This document shows, piece by piece, positions 7,346 through 17,341 of a DNA stretch of 54,347 nt (position 1 is the stretch's first letter; every line of letters starts with the position of its first letter). The translations under genes were made by a program, and so were the position numbers. Source of the stretch: Shimia sp. GTDB taxonomy: Bacteria > Pseudomonadota > Alphaproteobacteria > Rhodobacterales > Rhodobacteraceae. The DNA lies in NCBI GenBank assembly GCA_024224295.1, contig JAAENN010000349.1, positions 1 through 54,347 on the forward strand. Direction: 5' to 3'. The notes below the pieces were generated by a model, which searched no databases, was not told where the DNA came from, and was given only the letters and a program-made list of their open reading frames with translations.

Positions 7346-10300
7346 ATGAAGATTCAAAGACGTTTCACCAAGACCGGACAAAACGCATACGCCGATCTGG
7401 ATTTTGTCACGACCGAATCTGAAATTCGCAACCCGGACGGCACTGTTGTTTTCCACCTGGCTGACATCGAAGTGCCTTCCAGTTGGTCCCAAGTCGCCTC
7501 TGATGTGATTGCGCAAAAATACTTCCGTAAAGCTGGCGTGCCCACCAAACTGCGCAAGGTTCGCGAAAAAGGTGTACCGGAATTTCTGTGGCGCTCGGTT
7601 CCAGCCAACGAAGACGTCACCATCGGTGGCGAAACCAGCGCCAAGCAAGTGTTCGACCGTCTTGCCGGTGCCTGGACCTACTGGGGCTGGAAAGGTGGCT
7701 ACTTCTCAACAGAGGATGACGCCCGCGCCTATTTTGACGAAATGCGTTACATGTTGGCATCTCAACGTGCCGCGCCGAACTCGCCACAATGGTTCAACAC
7801 TGGCCTGCACTGGGCCTATGGCATCGATGGACCCTCTCAGGGTCACTACTACGTCGACTACAAAACCGGCAAGCTGACCAAATCCAAATCCGCCTACGAG
7901 CACCCACAGCCGCACGCCTGCTTCATTCAGTCCGTGGCCGATGATCTGGTGGGCGACGGCGGGATCATGGACCTCTGGGTCCGCGAAGCACGCCTGTTCA
8001 AATACGGCTCCGGCACCGGCACCAACTTCTCGTCCCTGCGTGCAGATGGCGAATCCCTATCCGGCGGTGGCAAATCCTCCGGCCTTATGGGCTTCCTGAA
8101 AATCGGCGACCGCGCCGCAGGTGCGATCAAATCGGGCGGCACGACGCGCCGCGCAGCTAAGATGGTCATCGTCGATGCCGATCATCCGGACATCGAAGAG
8201 TACATCAACTGGAAAGTCAAAGAAGAGCAGAAGGTTGCCTCAATCGTGGCCGGCTCCAAAATGCACGAGCAAAAGCTCAATGGCATTTTTGACGCCATCA
8301 AAGCCTGGGACGGCGCTGAAAAAGACGCCTATGACTCCAAGATCAATGATGGTCTGAAATCCGCGATCCGTGATGCCAAAAAGTCCATGATCCCGGAGAC
8401 CTACATCAAACGCGTTCTGGATTACGCCAAACAGGGCTACGCCAGCATCGAGTTTCCGACTTACGACACAGACTGGGATTCTGAAGCCTATGCATCTGTG
8501 TCTGGCCAGAACTCCAACAACTCCATCCGCGTTACAGACGCCTTCCTGAAGGCTGTGGAAAACGATGATGATTGGGAGCTGATCCGCCGCACCGATGGCG
8601 AGATCGCAAAAACCATCAAAGCCCGCAAACTATGGGAAGACGTCGGCCACGCCGCCTGGGCCTGTGCCGATCCCGGCATCCAATACCACGACACAGTGAA
8701 CGCTTGGCACACCTGCCCTGAAGACGGCGAAATCCGCGGCTCAAACCCGTGCTCCGAGTACATGTTCCTCGACGACACGGCCTGTAACCTCGCCTCGATG
8801 AACCTTCTGTCCTTCCTTAAGGACGGCGTGTTCCAGGCAGACGACTACATGCACGCCACCCGTCTCTGGACCGTGACTCTGGAAATCTCCGTGACCATGG
8901 CGCAATTCCCCTCAAAGGAAATTGCCCAACTTTCCTATGACTTCCGCACGCTGGGTCTTGGCTACGCCAACATCGGCGGCCTGCTAATGAACATGGGTTA
9001 CGGTTACGACTCTGATGAAGGCCGCGCACTCGGCGGTGCTTTGACCGCATTAATGACAGGTGTGGCCTACGCCACCTCCGCCGAAATGGCTGGTGAACTT
9101 GGTGCCTTTGACGGGTACGCACGCAACAGCGAACACATGCTGCGCGTCATCCGCAACCACCGTCGCGCCGCCCAAGGCCTTACCTCAGGCTACGAAGGGC
9201 TTGCCGTGAAACCGGTCGCCTTGGATATCGAAAACTGCCCTGACCAAATGCTAGTCGAACTGGCGCAATCCGCCTGGGACGAAGCGCTCGAGCTGGGTGA
9301 AAAGAACGGTTACCGCAACGCGCAGACCTCTGTGATTGCCCCCACTGGTACCATTGGTCTGGTGATGGACTGCGACACCACCGGCATCGAGCCTGACTTC
9401 GCGCTGGTGAAGTTCAAGAAACTCGCGGGCGGCGGCTACTTCAAAATCATCAACCGTTCCGTGCCTGCGGCATTGGAAGGCCTCGGCTACTCCTCAGCAC
9501 AGATCGAAGAGATCGTGTCTTACGCGGTGGGCCACGGCACCATCGGCAACGCACCGGGCATCAACCACACTTCTTTGATCGGCCACGGCTTCACCACCAA
9601 CGAGATCGAGAAAATCGAAGCCGCACTTGGGTCGGCGTTCGACATCCGCTTTGTGTTTAACCAATGGACGCTGGGCGAAGAGTTCTGCACCAACGTGCTC
9701 GGTATCCCAGCGGACAAGCTCAACGACCCAGCCTTCGAACTGCTTGGTCACCTCGGCTACACCAAAGCGGACATTGATCTGGCCAACGACCACGTTTGCG
9801 GCACCATGACCCTCGAAGGCGCACCATTCCTCAAGGAAGAGCACTATCACATCTTCGATTGTGCCAACCCCTGCGGCAAAAAGGGCAAGCGCTATCTCTC
9901 TGTGGACAGCCACATCACCATGATGGCATCTGCCCAGAGCTTCATCTCCGGCGCGATCTCCAAAACAATCAACATGCCTAACGACGCCACTATCGAGGAC
10001 TGCCAGAGCGCGTACGAGCTCAGCTGGTCTCTCGGCATCAAAGCCAACGCGCTGTATCGCGACGGCTCCAAATTGTCCCAGCCTCTCGCCGCTGCGCTGG
10101 TGGAGGACGATGACGAAGCCGCCGAAGTGCTCGAGTCCGGTTCCATGACCGAAAAGGCGCAGGTGCTGGCCGAAAAAATCGTCGAGAAAATTGTTGTCAA
10201 AGAAGTGGCCCGTGGTCGCGAGAAAATGCCAGAACGCCGCAAAGGCTACACCCAGAAAGCTGTTGTCGGCGGCCACAAGGTCTACCTGCGCACCGGAGAA

Positions 10301-11011
10301 TATTCTGACGGCTCCTTGGGCGAAATTTTCATCGACATGCACAAGGAAGGCGCTGGCTTCCGCGCGATGATGAACAACTTCGCCATCGCTGTGTCGGTTG
10401 GCCTGCAATATGGCGTGCCGCTTGAAGAATTTGTCGATGCCTTCACCTTCACCAAGTTTGAACCTGCGGGCATGGTGCAAGGCAACGACTCGATCAAAAA
10501 CGCCACCTCGATCCTCGATTATATTTTCCGCGAATTGGCCGTGTCTTACCTCGACCGCACCGACCTTGCGCATATTAAGCCAGAAGGCACCACGTTTGAT
10601 GATGTTGGACGTGGCGAGGAAGAAGGCGTTTCCAACGTCTCTGAACTGTCTGACACCGCCGCGACTCGCTCTCTTGAGGTGCTGAAACAGATCTCCTCCA
10701 CCGGGTATCTGCGCAAGCGTTTGCCGCAAGAACTGGTGGTGCTGAACGGCGGTGGCAACATTTCTGTGGATAACTCCGAAGCGGCCAAAAATCTGGCCAC
10801 TTTGGTGCCGGAAACCGCTGGCGCAACCGTATCAGACGTGGCAACAAGCGCCTCCGTCACGGCAGCTGTGGCCCCGATGGACGAACGGGCCAAGGCCAAG
10901 ATGCAGGGGTATGAGGGAGACCCCTGTGGCGATTGCGGCAACTACACGCTGGTGCGCAACGGCACCTGCATGAAATGCAACACCTGCGGCGCCACCTCGG
11001 GCTGCAGCTAA
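7346..11011 (+). CDS. nrdJ: Adenosylcobalamin-dependent (class II) ribonucleoside-diphosphate reductase
   Basis: 1221 aa. Makes deoxyribonucleotides using a B12-derived radical. The N-terminal region has [19 protein letters not shown]. The active-site finger loop [13 protein letters not shown] carries the radical-site Cys469 flanked by Asn and Glu. A TSCPD-type domain ([20 protein letters not shown] onward) and the C-terminal cysteine cluster [19 protein letters not shown], used for reduction, complete a full-length enzyme. The start at 7346 (MKIQRRFTK) follows the family pattern; an in-frame ATG at 7334 has a better-spaced GGAA and would add four residues. No class I or III enzyme is nearby. 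Confidence 0.96.
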   Translation: MKIQRRFTKTGQNAYADLDFVTTESEIRNPDGTVVFHLADIEVPSSWSQVASDVIAQKYFRKAGVPTKLRKVREKGVPEFLWRSVPANEDVTIGGETSAKQVFDRLAGAWTYWGWKGGYFSTEDDARAYFDEMRYMLASQRAAPNSPQWFNTGLHWAYGIDGPSQGHYYVDYKTGKLTKSKSAYEHPQPHACFIQSVADDLVGDGGIMDLWVREARLFKYGSGTGTNFSSLRADGESLSGGGKSSGLMGFLKIGDRAAGAIKSGGTTRRAAKMVIVDADHPDIEEYINWKVKEEQKVASIVAGSKMHEQKLNGIFDAIKAWDGAEKDAYDSKINDGLKSAIRDAKKSMIPETYIKRVLDYAKQGYASIEFPTYDTDWDSEAYASVSGQNSNNSIRVTDAFLKAVENDDDWELIRRTDGEIAKTIKARKLWEDVGHAAWACADPGIQYHDTVNAWHTCPEDGEIRGSNPCSEYMFLDDTACNLASMNLLSFLKDGVFQADDYMHATRLWTVTLEISVTMAQFPSKEIAQLSYDFRTLGLGYANIGGLLMNMGYGYDSDEGRALGGALTALMTGVAYATSAEMAGELGAFDGYARNSEHMLRVIRNHRRAAQGLTSGYEGLAVKPVALDIENCPDQMLVELAQSAWDEALELGEKNGYRNAQTSVIAPTGTIGLVMDCDTTGIEPDFALVKFKKLAGGGYFKIINRSVPAALEGLGYSSAQIEEIVSYAVGHGTIGNAPGINHTSLIGHGFTTNEIEKIEAALGSAFDIRFVFNQWTLGEEFCTNVLGIPADKLNDPAFELLGHLGYTKADIDLANDHVCGTMTLEGAPFLKEEHYHIFDCANPCGKKGKRYLSVDSHITMMASAQSFISGAISKTINMPNDATIEDCQSAYELSWSLGIKANALYRDGSKLSQPLAAALVEDDDEAAEVLESGSMTEKAQVLAEKIVEKIVVKEVARGREKMPERRKGYTQKAVVGGHKVYLRTGEYSDGSLGEIFIDMHKEGAGFRAMMNNFAIAVSVGLQYGVPLEEFVDAFTFTKFEPAGMVQGNDSIKNATSILDYIFRELAVSYLDRTDLAHIKPEGTTFDDVGRGEEEGVSNVSELSDTAATRSLEVLKQISSTGYLRKRLPQELVVLNGGGNISVDNSEAAKNLATLVPETAGATVSDVATSASVTAAVAPMDERAKAKMQGYEGDPCGDCGNYTLVRNGTCMKCNTCGATSGCS

Positions 11012-11021
11012 GGAGACTACC

Positions 11022-11213
11022 GTGACGAAGCGCAGAAGCCTTCTGTCTGAAGAAGACCAAAGCCACGCACCCACCGACACACTTGTGGGCACCATCCGCA
11101 TCAGCGGCGATTGGGCCCGCAAAGTTCGTGGGGAATCACACGCCCCTGCCCCGCAGGCGGCCAACGACGACTACGCCGAACATCAGCTCTTTGCCGCGCG
11201 CAAAAGCTCTTGA
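11022..11213 (+). CDS. Small hypothetical protein downstream of nrdJ
   Basis: 63 aa, GTG start preceded by TAAGGAG at ideal spacing, ten bases after the nrdJ stop, so almost certainly co-transcribed. The sequence is hydrophilic with no signal or membrane segment; the central part TLVGTIRISGDWARKVRG looks folded and the rest is polar. I do not recognise a family. Its position suggests it may act with or be needed alongside the reductase, but nothing in the sequence shows how. Confidence 0.65.
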   Translation: MTKRRSLLSEEDQSHAPTDTLVGTIRISGDWARKVRGESHAPAPQAANDDYAEHQLFAARKSS

Positions 11214-11246
11214 TCGGCGCTACAATATCCCGGGGGGACCTGGGTA

Positions 11247-11262
11247 GGGGGCCTCGGCCCCC
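11247..11262 (+). terminator. GC-rich hairpin after the nrdJ unit
   Basis: GGGGGCC and GGCCCCC arms with a two-base gap (effectively a six-bp stem and four-base loop), 34 bp after the 63-aa gene. No T run follows; the stronger terminator is in the repeat further on at 11398-11426. Confidence 0.4.
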
Positions 11263-11298
11263 GACGAGATAACCCGCTCCCGTCCCTACTCACTGGCA

Positions 11299-11426
11299 GC
11301 GGCGTTCCACGGAGCGGGTGCGCTCGCTCCGACGACATTCAGGCCGCAGGCAAAAAACATCGAGCGGTAACATAGAGTGAGCCTGAATGGCGAAACTGGG
11401 GGGCCCCGACGGCCCCCCATTTTTTT
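11299..11426 (+). repeat. Interspersed structured repeat, copy 1 (ends in a terminator)
   Basis: Shares 69 of 75 bases (11329-11403 versus 13078-13152) with copy 2. Layout: a GC-rich hairpin (GGAGCG/CGCTCC), a long-range stem CATTCAGGC (11336-11344) with GCCTGAATG (11381-11389), then GGGGGGCC/GGCCCCCC at 11398-11418 followed by ATTTTTTT. The last part is a strong plus-strand terminator for the nrdJ unit. It could be a mobile REP-like element or a small RNA gene; the sequence cannot decide. Confidence 0.8.
11398..11426 (+). terminator. Strong rho-independent terminator inside repeat copy 1
   Basis: Eight-bp all-GC stem with a five-base loop, followed by seven T residues. Confidence 0.9.
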
Positions 11427-11550
11427 GTGCCAAAGCCCAGCTGCGCCCAAATCTTTCAACCAACTCACTTTCTCCTGATCCAAGTTGATTGGCCCGCGCG
11501 CGCCTCCTCAGCCACAAAGAGACAACCGCACTTTGTGCCAAGGACCCGTC

Positions 11551-12912
11551 ATGCTTCTCCGCTTCTCCGCTCTGCTCTGCGCCATTACTTTATCCCCCGG
11601 CCAGCCCGTCCTGGCACAGGACAGCTCCCCCCCGCCCGCCCATGTTGTTGAGCAATTTGGCACCCCTCCCTCCATACCCTCTGGCCCCTTGTCCGATACA
11701 CTAGAGACCGCCGCCGACATGGCCTTTGTCGAAAGCATGCAACAGGGCACATGGGGTCGGGATCAATCTCTGGCGCTCGAAGAGATCGCAGCCTCAGGCG
11801 ACCCGCGCCTTGCCTGGGTCATCAGCGACCTGATGCGCTTTGTGACCTCTGCGCAGTTAAACTTCGCCCTCGCCGAGGCCGCTGCCACTTTGCTCGAGAT
11901 CGACACGCCGACCGAAAACACGTGGGGCATCGTCACCAATCACCTGATCGCGTGGGATATTCCCGAACCACCCGACTATCTGCGTTTCAAGCGCGCCATC
12001 TTCACTGCTATTGTTCCCGAATGGGACCCGTTGTTTGTGCCGGGCGACATCGACTGGCGGTTGGTCTCCTGGGGAGGCGTTTTGATCGATGATCGCGCTT
12101 TTGACACCACCGACGCCGCCTGCAACTGCATCCCAGCCGCCGACAACCCAGAGATCACAGACGCCGCAGACGCCACGTGGCTAAACGATAACGACATCGT
12201 CTTTGGCGTTGAAGTCAACGGCGAGTACCGCGCCTACCCACGCCAGATCATGGAAGTCCGCGAGATGGTCAACGACACACTCGGCGGGCGCGACCTCGGC
12301 ATCCCCTACTGCACCCTCTGCGGCGCAGCCCAGGCCTATTTCACCGACCAACTGCCTGCCGGAGTCGAGCGCCCTATCCTGCGCACCTCTGGCCTGCTCA
12401 GCCGCTCCAACAAGGTCATGTATGACCTTACCACCTACTCCATCTTTGACACCTTTCTCGGCCACGCCGTCACCGGCCCCTTGGCCGACAAAGGCGTCCA
12501 ATTAGAGCAAGCCGCCGTCATCACCACAGACTGGGGCACATGGAAAGCCGCACACCCGGAAACCACTGTTCTGGCCGAATACCTCGCCCTCGGCCGCAAC
12601 CCTGATTTCCGCAATGGCCGCGACGCCAACGGGCCGATTTTCCCCGTGGGTGACGTCGATCCTCGTCTGCCTGTGCACGAAGACATCATTGGCATCCTCA
12701 CAGCCTCCGGCCAGCCCGTCGCCTTTCAACGCAGCAAAGCGCTTGTGGCCCTGCGCAAAGGCGACGACATCGCCTACGAAAACATCCGCCTCAAACTCGA
12801 TGCAGGCGGCATCCGCGCTGTCGACGCCAGTGGCGCGGACCTCGGCAGCCACCAAGCCTTCTGGTTCGCCTGGTCTCAATTCCATCCAGACACCGCCCTC
12901 TGGCCGGGCTAA
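11551..12912 (+). CDS. Secreted DUF3179 domain protein
   Basis: 453 aa from the ATG at 11551, seven bases after AGGA. Residues 1-23 form a signal peptide (LLRFSALLCAIT... ending VLAQD), so it is exported. The C-terminal two thirds match DUF3179: the block IPYCTLCGAAQAYF with its paired cysteines, then LRTSGLLSRSNKVMYD and a Trp-rich end (FWFAWSQFHPDTALW). DUF3179 has no established function; the CxxC-type motif might bind a metal or be redox active, which is inference. The gene stands alone; its stop overlaps the last codon of a LysR remnant on the other strand. Confidence 0.85.
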   Translation: MLLRFSALLCAITLSPGQPVLAQDSSPPPAHVVEQFGTPPSIPSGPLSDTLETAADMAFVESMQQGTWGRDQSLALEEIAASGDPRLAWVISDLMRFVTSAQLNFALAEAAATLLEIDTPTENTWGIVTNHLIAWDIPEPPDYLRFKRAIFTAIVPEWDPLFVPGDIDWRLVSWGGVLIDDRAFDTTDAACNCIPAADNPEITDAADATWLNDNDIVFGVEVNGEYRAYPRQIMEVREMVNDTLGGRDLGIPYCTLCGAAQAYFTDQLPAGVERPILRTSGLLSRSNKVMYDLTTYSIFDTFLGHAVTGPLADKGVQLEQAAVITTDWGTWKAAHPETTVLAEYLALGRNPDFRNGRDANGPIFPVGDVDPRLPVHEDIIGILTASGQPVAFQRSKALVALRKGDDIAYENIRLKLDAGGIRAVDASGADLGSHQAFWFAWSQFHPDTALWPG

Positions 12913-13052
12913 CCCGCCAGCGTCTCTCGTGGGAAATCAATCATCACACGCGTTTTGCGCGGCAAATATTGGCGGTTTGAGTACAGCATCCAAGCCGCCA
13001 TTTCAAAATCGCTCACCGTGCCCTGATACTGGTGACATAAAACCACCAAGCG
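12909..13052 (-). pseudogene. Remnant of a LysR-type regulator (last 48 codons)
   Basis: The minus strand reads RRLVVLCHQYQGTVSDFE then AAWMLYSNRQYLPRKTRVM and IDFPRETLAG before a stop. This matches the C-terminal end of LysR effector domains (GRLVxVLPxY...AxxLYPxRxxLPxKxRxxIDFL). No LysR sequence continues upstream: homology ends where repeat copy 2 begins (about 13050). It appears to be what is left after the rest was deleted, perhaps with insertion of the repeat. The stop overlaps the DUF3179 stop. Confidence 0.65.
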
Positions 13053-13173
13053 GCGTGCCACAGCGAGGGCGCTGGCGCCGACGACATTCGGGCCACAGGC
13101 AAAAAACATCGATCGGTAATATAGAGTGAGCCTGAAAGGCAAAACTGGGGGGCCCGACGGCCCTCAATTTTTT
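13050..13173 (+). repeat. Interspersed structured repeat, copy 2 (ends in a terminator)
   Basis: Second copy of the element at 11299-11426, about 1.6 kb away, same orientation. The internal stem is kept in weakened form (CATTCGGGC with GCCTGAAAG: one G-U and one mismatch). The terminal hairpin GGGCC-CGAC-GGCCC is followed by TCAATTTTTT. It follows the LysR remnant and acts as a plus-strand terminator facing the tyrosinase gene end. Confidence 0.8.
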
Positions 13174-13232
13174 CGCTGAGCCGGAAAATTTCAGCTGAAA
13201 TGTCTCTGATCGCACCTCACACAGGCTGCGCC

Positions 13233-14738
13233 CTATTGCGCATCTAGAAGCAACCGCACATTGATCGTCGGTGTTCCGGCCCTGGACAGAGGAAAGACTG
13301 TCTCGCCACCCCTTCTGTCAGCTACCAAGATTTCGACACGCAATTCCCGGTTGCCCGAAAGATCAGCCATTTCAACAATAAAGTCCGTACTGAAAACGCC
13401 ATGTTTACTACAATTGGCGCACTGCCGTGGTTCGGAGGGTTGAAAAATGCGTGTTTTCCCGATCACCTTTTCGCCTGCATACAACAGAACAGAGAAGCTG
13501 CCAGGGATGTCCAGACGGTTGATGTCTTTTATCCGGACCGAATACTTTTCTGGCGCCGACAAACTGAAACTCTTTGAGGCAGTAACACTTCCATTTGATC
13601 TCGCTATCAATTCATCAAAGTCAAAGCTTTCCGCAGGATGTTCGTAACCCACATTCCACTCAGACAAATCGATCATTTCTGCCGCGTTCACATCAAATGG
13701 GGCCAGCAGTGTATCCGGCGCCTCCTGCAGCCAATGGTCATCCCCTGTGACCACCCCTTTAAAGGCCAAGAGGCTCGTTAGGTGTTTGTCTGTTTGCCAC
13801 TTCCACCACAGCCGATCCCAGTTGCAATGAAAGAACCAGAACAAAGGATCAAACGCCGCAACATCTTGGTTAGCGATGGTTGGACCACAGGCGCCGTGCC
13901 CGTTGTCGTGAGCGCGGATAATTCCCTCATGCTGGTTCGGCCAATCACTCCATCCGTTAAAGCCCCGCCAAGTATCAGCGTTAATAGCCTCGCCAATCTT
14001 CACCTCAATATCCGCCTTTGCCGCTTTCACATTCTGCACTATCGTCGCGGCAGAATCCCGTTTGGTGACATACCCTTTAGGGAAGGCTTCGCTCCCGTCT
14101 AGGCCTGTCAAGCCCCGCGGAAGCGTATAGGGATGGAGTGGGGCGTCATACACCCAATCTGGCAATGCATCTCCCAAAATATCCCAATAAGGCAAGGTTA
14201 CATCTTCGCATCCTTCTATAGAGCGCAGCGCGTCCTCAAACGCCATCAGATACGCTCTATGCCAAGGATTGTAAGCATCATCATGGTGACGGCAGTATGT
14301 ATTTGTCGCAGGCCCAGGTAGCCAATGGATACCCGCCAAAGTGAAAAAACTCTGCGGCGCATCACCATCCGCGTCTCGCGCCATAATTCCCTTAAATGCC
14401 TTCTGCAAAAGCGCCACTTCCTCTGAACTCAAGTCCAAGATGTTGCGGCGCACTCTTTTTTTTTCTGACGGCCTTAAACGAACAAAGGCCTGCTCTGCAT
14501 AGCCAGTATTTTGGGCCCAGTTTCGAAACGTTTTTAGCTTGTCCGAGCTCCAAGCCCTTCCCTCATCAGGAGGCGGCATCCGACCAGATCCAATCCATTC
14601 CGAAATTTTGGCGGCATTGGCTTTGATGCTCTCAGAGGATGCTAGATCGATTGCCCAACTCATGCACCCAGCGTCTTGGGCTGTGAACAAATGTTGAATA
14701 TTCTCTGCGTATGACGGTCTCAAAATAGGATGTTTCAA
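13233..14738 (-). CDS. Tyrosinase family copper protein with N-terminal degenerate cytochrome-like domain
   Basis: 501 aa from a TTG at 14738, chosen because GAGGAG lies seven bases upstream. Type-3 copper ligands are visible. CuA: His138 (IHWLPG), His151 or His152, and His160 (NPWHRAYLMAFE). CuB: His277 and His281 (AHDNGHGACG) and His304 (DPLFWFFHCNWDRLWW). Such enzymes oxidise phenols. The first about 80 residues (FTAQDAGCMSW, then ISEWIGSGRMPPP and FRNWAQNTG) follow the pattern of a cytochrome c-type domain, but the haem motif CxxCH is absent. A beta-rich C-terminal region of about 100 residues follows the catalytic domain. No signal peptide, no copper chaperone neighbour. Substrate unknown. 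Confidence 0.85.
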   Translation of the reverse strand: MKHPILRPSYAENIQHLFTAQDAGCMSWAIDLASSESIKANAAKISEWIGSGRMPPPDEGRAWSSDKLKTFRNWAQNTGYAEQAFVRLRPSEKKRVRRNILDLSSEEVALLQKAFKGIMARDADGDAPQSFFTLAGIHWLPGPATNTYCRHHDDAYNPWHRAYLMAFEDALRSIEGCEDVTLPYWDILGDALPDWVYDAPLHPYTLPRGLTGLDGSEAFPKGYVTKRDSAATIVQNVKAAKADIEVKIGEAINADTWRGFNGWSDWPNQHEGIIRAHDNGHGACGPTIANQDVAAFDPLFWFFHCNWDRLWWKWQTDKHLTSLLAFKGVVTGDDHWLQEAPDTLLAPFDVNAAEMIDLSEWNVGYEHPAESFDFDELIARSNGSVTASKSFSLSAPEKYSVRIKDINRLDIPGSFSVLLYAGEKVIGKTRIFQPSEPRQCANCSKHGVFSTDFIVEMADLSGNRELRVEILVADRRGGETVFPLSRAGTPTINVRLLLDAQ

Positions 14739-14884
14739 TAGAGATCTCCTCAACCAAATGGAACCAAAACAAAAAAAGTCAAAAGGCGTAAAGCTGGAAA
14801 AATACTCCAGTTAATGATCCGAGCATGACCTATTTGAGCAATCCGAGCAAGTTTGCGGGGGATTAACCCAGTGGTCTCACCTCC

Positions 14885-14916
14885 AAAAAAGGCGCGCCGA
14901 TCTCTCGACGCGCCTT
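14885..14916 (-). terminator. Rho-independent terminator of lon
   Basis: Arms AAGGCGCG/CGCGCCTT (14889-14896 and 14909-14916); on the minus strand followed by a T run (A run at 14885-14890). 23 bp past the lon stop. Confidence 0.85.
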
Positions 14917-14938
14917 CCAATTCTCAACGGAAAAGCAA

Positions 14939-17341
14939 TCAGTGCGCCGTCGCGCCCGCCGCTTCCTCTTTCTTGAGCTTCGCCGCCGCAGCCTCTTCCG
15001 CTGCCTCGTCCCACTCAATCGCTTCTGGCTCTTTAGTCAGAGCCAGCTTCAGCACCTCAGACACATGTTTGACTGGGATAATTTCCAGCCCGTTTTTCAC
15101 ATTGTCTGGGATCTCTGCGAGGTCCTTTTCGTTTTCTTCTGGGATCAGCACCGTCTTGATGCCGCCACGCAGCGCGGCGAGAAGTTTCTCTTTCAGCCCG
15201 CCGATCGGCATCGCGTTGCCACGCAGAGAAACCTCACCGGTCATCGCAATGTCATTACGCACTGGAATGCCGGTCAGCACAGACACAATCGACGTCACCA
15301 TCGCCAGACCAGCCGATGGGCCATCCTTTGGCGTGGCCCCATCCGGCACGTGCACGTGGATGTCTATCTTGTCAAAGACCGTTGGCTTCACACCAATCTG
15401 GGGCGAGATCGAACGCACATAAGAAGACGCCGCATCAATCGACTCCTTCATCACGTCACCAAGCTTACCGGTGGTCTTCATGCGGCCCTTGCCAGGCAGC
15501 TTCAGACCCTCGATGTGCAACAGATCACCACCCACAGAGGTCCAGGCCAGACCGGTTACAACACCCACCTGATTCTCGTCCTCTGCCAGGCCATAACGGA
15601 ACTTTTTCACACCCAGGAAATCATCCAGATTGTCCGGGGTCACGGAAACAGTCTCCGCTTCGCCTTTGACAATCTTGGTGACTGCCTTCCGGGTCAGCTT
15701 CGCCAGCTCACGCTCAAGGTTCCGCACGCCCGCCTCACGGGTATAAGTGCGAACAATCTCTTGAAGCGCTTCGTCAGAAACCTCAAACTCACCTTTTTTC
15801 AGGCCGTGGTTTTTGACCTGCTTGTCGATCAGGTGCTGACGCGCAATCTCACGCTTTTCGTCCTCGGTATACCCGGCCAGCGAAATGATCTCCATCCGAT
15901 CCAGAAGCGGACCCGGCATGTTGTAAGAGTTCGCAGTGGTCAGGAACATCACGTTGGACAGATCATATTCCACCTCAAGGTAGTGATCTACAAAGGTGCC
16001 GTTCTGCTCTGGATCAAGAACCTCAAGCATTGCGGATGCCGGATCACCGCGGAAGTCCTGCCCCATTTTGTCGATCTCATCGAGCAAAATCAGCGGGTTG
16101 GTGGTCTTCGCCTTTTTCAGCGCCTGTATGATCTTGCCCGGCATGGAGCCGATGTACGTCCGGCGGTGACCGCGGATTTCGCTCTCATCGCGCACGCCGC
16201 CAAGGCTGATCCGGATGAATTCACGACCAGTCGCTTTGGCTACCGATTTGCCCAGCGAGGTTTTACCCACACCTGGAGGACCCACGAGGCACATGATTGG
16301 GCCTTTGAGCTTGCTGGAGCGTTGCTGCACCGCAAGGTACTCAACAATGCGCTCTTTGACCTTCTCCAGACCATAGTGATCTGTATCCAAGACCTCTTGC
16401 GCCTTGCCGAGGTCTTTCTTCACACGGCCACGCTTGCCCCATGGAATGGATAGCATCCAATCCAAATAGTTGCGCACAACGGTCGCTTCCGCGGACATCG
16501 GGCTCATGTTCTTGAGCTTCTTAAGCTCGCCCTCGGCCTTCTCTTTGGCTTCTTTGGAAAGCTTGGTCTTGCCAATCTTTTCCTCAAGCTCGGCAATCTC
16601 GCCTTCGCCTTCTTCGCCGTCGCCAAGCTCCTTCTGAATGGCCTTCATCTGCTCATTCAGATAGTACTCGCGCTGCGTTTTCTCCATCTGCGATTTTACG
16701 CGTGTCTTGATCTTCTTCTCGACCTTCAGCACGCTCATCTCGCCCTGCATCAGGCCATAGACCTTCTCCAGACGCTCGCTCACTGACAGCGTTTCCAGAA
16801 GTTCCTGCTTCTCGTTTACTTCAATGCCCAGATGACCGGCCACAAGATCGGCCAGACGCGCCGGCTCGCTGGCGTCTTCCACCGCGCTCAGTGCTTCTTC
16901 TGGGATGTTCTTTTTGACCTTGGAATAACGTTCAAACTCGTCGCCAACAGAGCGCAGCAGCGCTTCGATGGTGGCGGCATCACCCGGCATCTCGTCCAGA
17001 TGCTCGGCACGCGCTTCAAAGTAATCGTCGTTTTCCAAAAAGTCGGTGATGGTCACACGGCTCTGACCTTCGACCAGTACTTTCACGGTGCCATCGGGTA
17101 GCTTCAACAGTTGCAGCACGTTGGCCAGCACGCCGGTGCGGTAGATGCCATCAATGTTTGGATCGTCGTCCGCCGGGTCGACCTGGCTGGACAACAGAAT
17201 TTGCTTGTCATCGGCCATCACCTCTTCAAGCGCGCGGACCGATTTCTCCCGGCCAACAAACAGCGGCACAATCATATGTGGGAAGACCACAATATCGCGC
17301 AGCGGCAGCACAGGATAAGATGTGTTGAGGGGCTCAGTCAT
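14939..17341 (-). CDS. lon: Lon protease (ATP-dependent serine protease La)
   Basis: 800 aa, the usual LonA length. Degrades misfolded and regulatory proteins in the cytoplasm. The N-terminal substrate domain starts at YPVLPLRDIVVFPHMIVPLF; a coiled region precedes the AAA+ module with Walker A GPPGVGKTS (about 354) and Walker B PLILLDEIDKM. The protease domain has the Ser-Lys dyad: Ser676 in DGPSAGLAM and Lys719 in GGLKEKLLAA. The ATG at 17341 is preceded by AAGGA; the frame is open seven codons further. The C-terminus is an Ala/Lys/Glu-rich tail. Monocistronic by its terminator. No clear heat-shock promoter could be read. Confidence 0.97.
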   Translation of the reverse strand: MTEPLNTSYPVLPLRDIVVFPHMIVPLFVGREKSVRALEEVMADDKQILLSSQVDPADDDPNIDGIYRTGVLANVLQLLKLPDGTVKVLVEGQSRVTITDFLENDDYFEARAEHLDEMPGDAATIEALLRSVGDEFERYSKVKKNIPEEALSAVEDASEPARLADLVAGHLGIEVNEKQELLETLSVSERLEKVYGLMQGEMSVLKVEKKIKTRVKSQMEKTQREYYLNEQMKAIQKELGDGEEGEGEIAELEEKIGKTKLSKEAKEKAEGELKKLKNMSPMSAEATVVRNYLDWMLSIPWGKRGRVKKDLGKAQEVLDTDHYGLEKVKERIVEYLAVQQRSSKLKGPIMCLVGPPGVGKTSLGKSVAKATGREFIRISLGGVRDESEIRGHRRTYIGSMPGKIIQALKKAKTTNPLILLDEIDKMGQDFRGDPASAMLEVLDPEQNGTFVDHYLEVEYDLSNVMFLTTANSYNMPGPLLDRMEIISLAGYTEDEKREIARQHLIDKQVKNHGLKKGEFEVSDEALQEIVRTYTREAGVRNLERELAKLTRKAVTKIVKGEAETVSVTPDNLDDFLGVKKFRYGLAEDENQVGVVTGLAWTSVGGDLLHIEGLKLPGKGRMKTTGKLGDVMKESIDAASSYVRSISPQIGVKPTVFDKIDIHVHVPDGATPKDGPSAGLAMVTSIVSVLTGIPVRNDIAMTGEVSLRGNAMPIGGLKEKLLAALRGGIKTVLIPEENEKDLAEIPDNVKNGLEIIPVKHVSEVLKLALTKEPEAIEWDEAAEEAAAAKLKKEEAAGATAH

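Noticed and set aside
9494-10729. A 411-residue minus-strand frame inside nrdJ
   Set aside because: Exact antisense shadow of a well-supported gene; no family motif.
11286-13142. Minus-strand frames through both repeat copies encoding similar short peptides
   Set aside because: The similarity comes from the DNA repeat itself; no ribosome site and no conserved start. Only the LysR end upstream of the second copy is real coding sequence.
14942-16453. A 503-residue plus-strand frame opposite lon
   Set aside because: Antisense shadow with His/Arg-rich text; lon is certain on the other strand.
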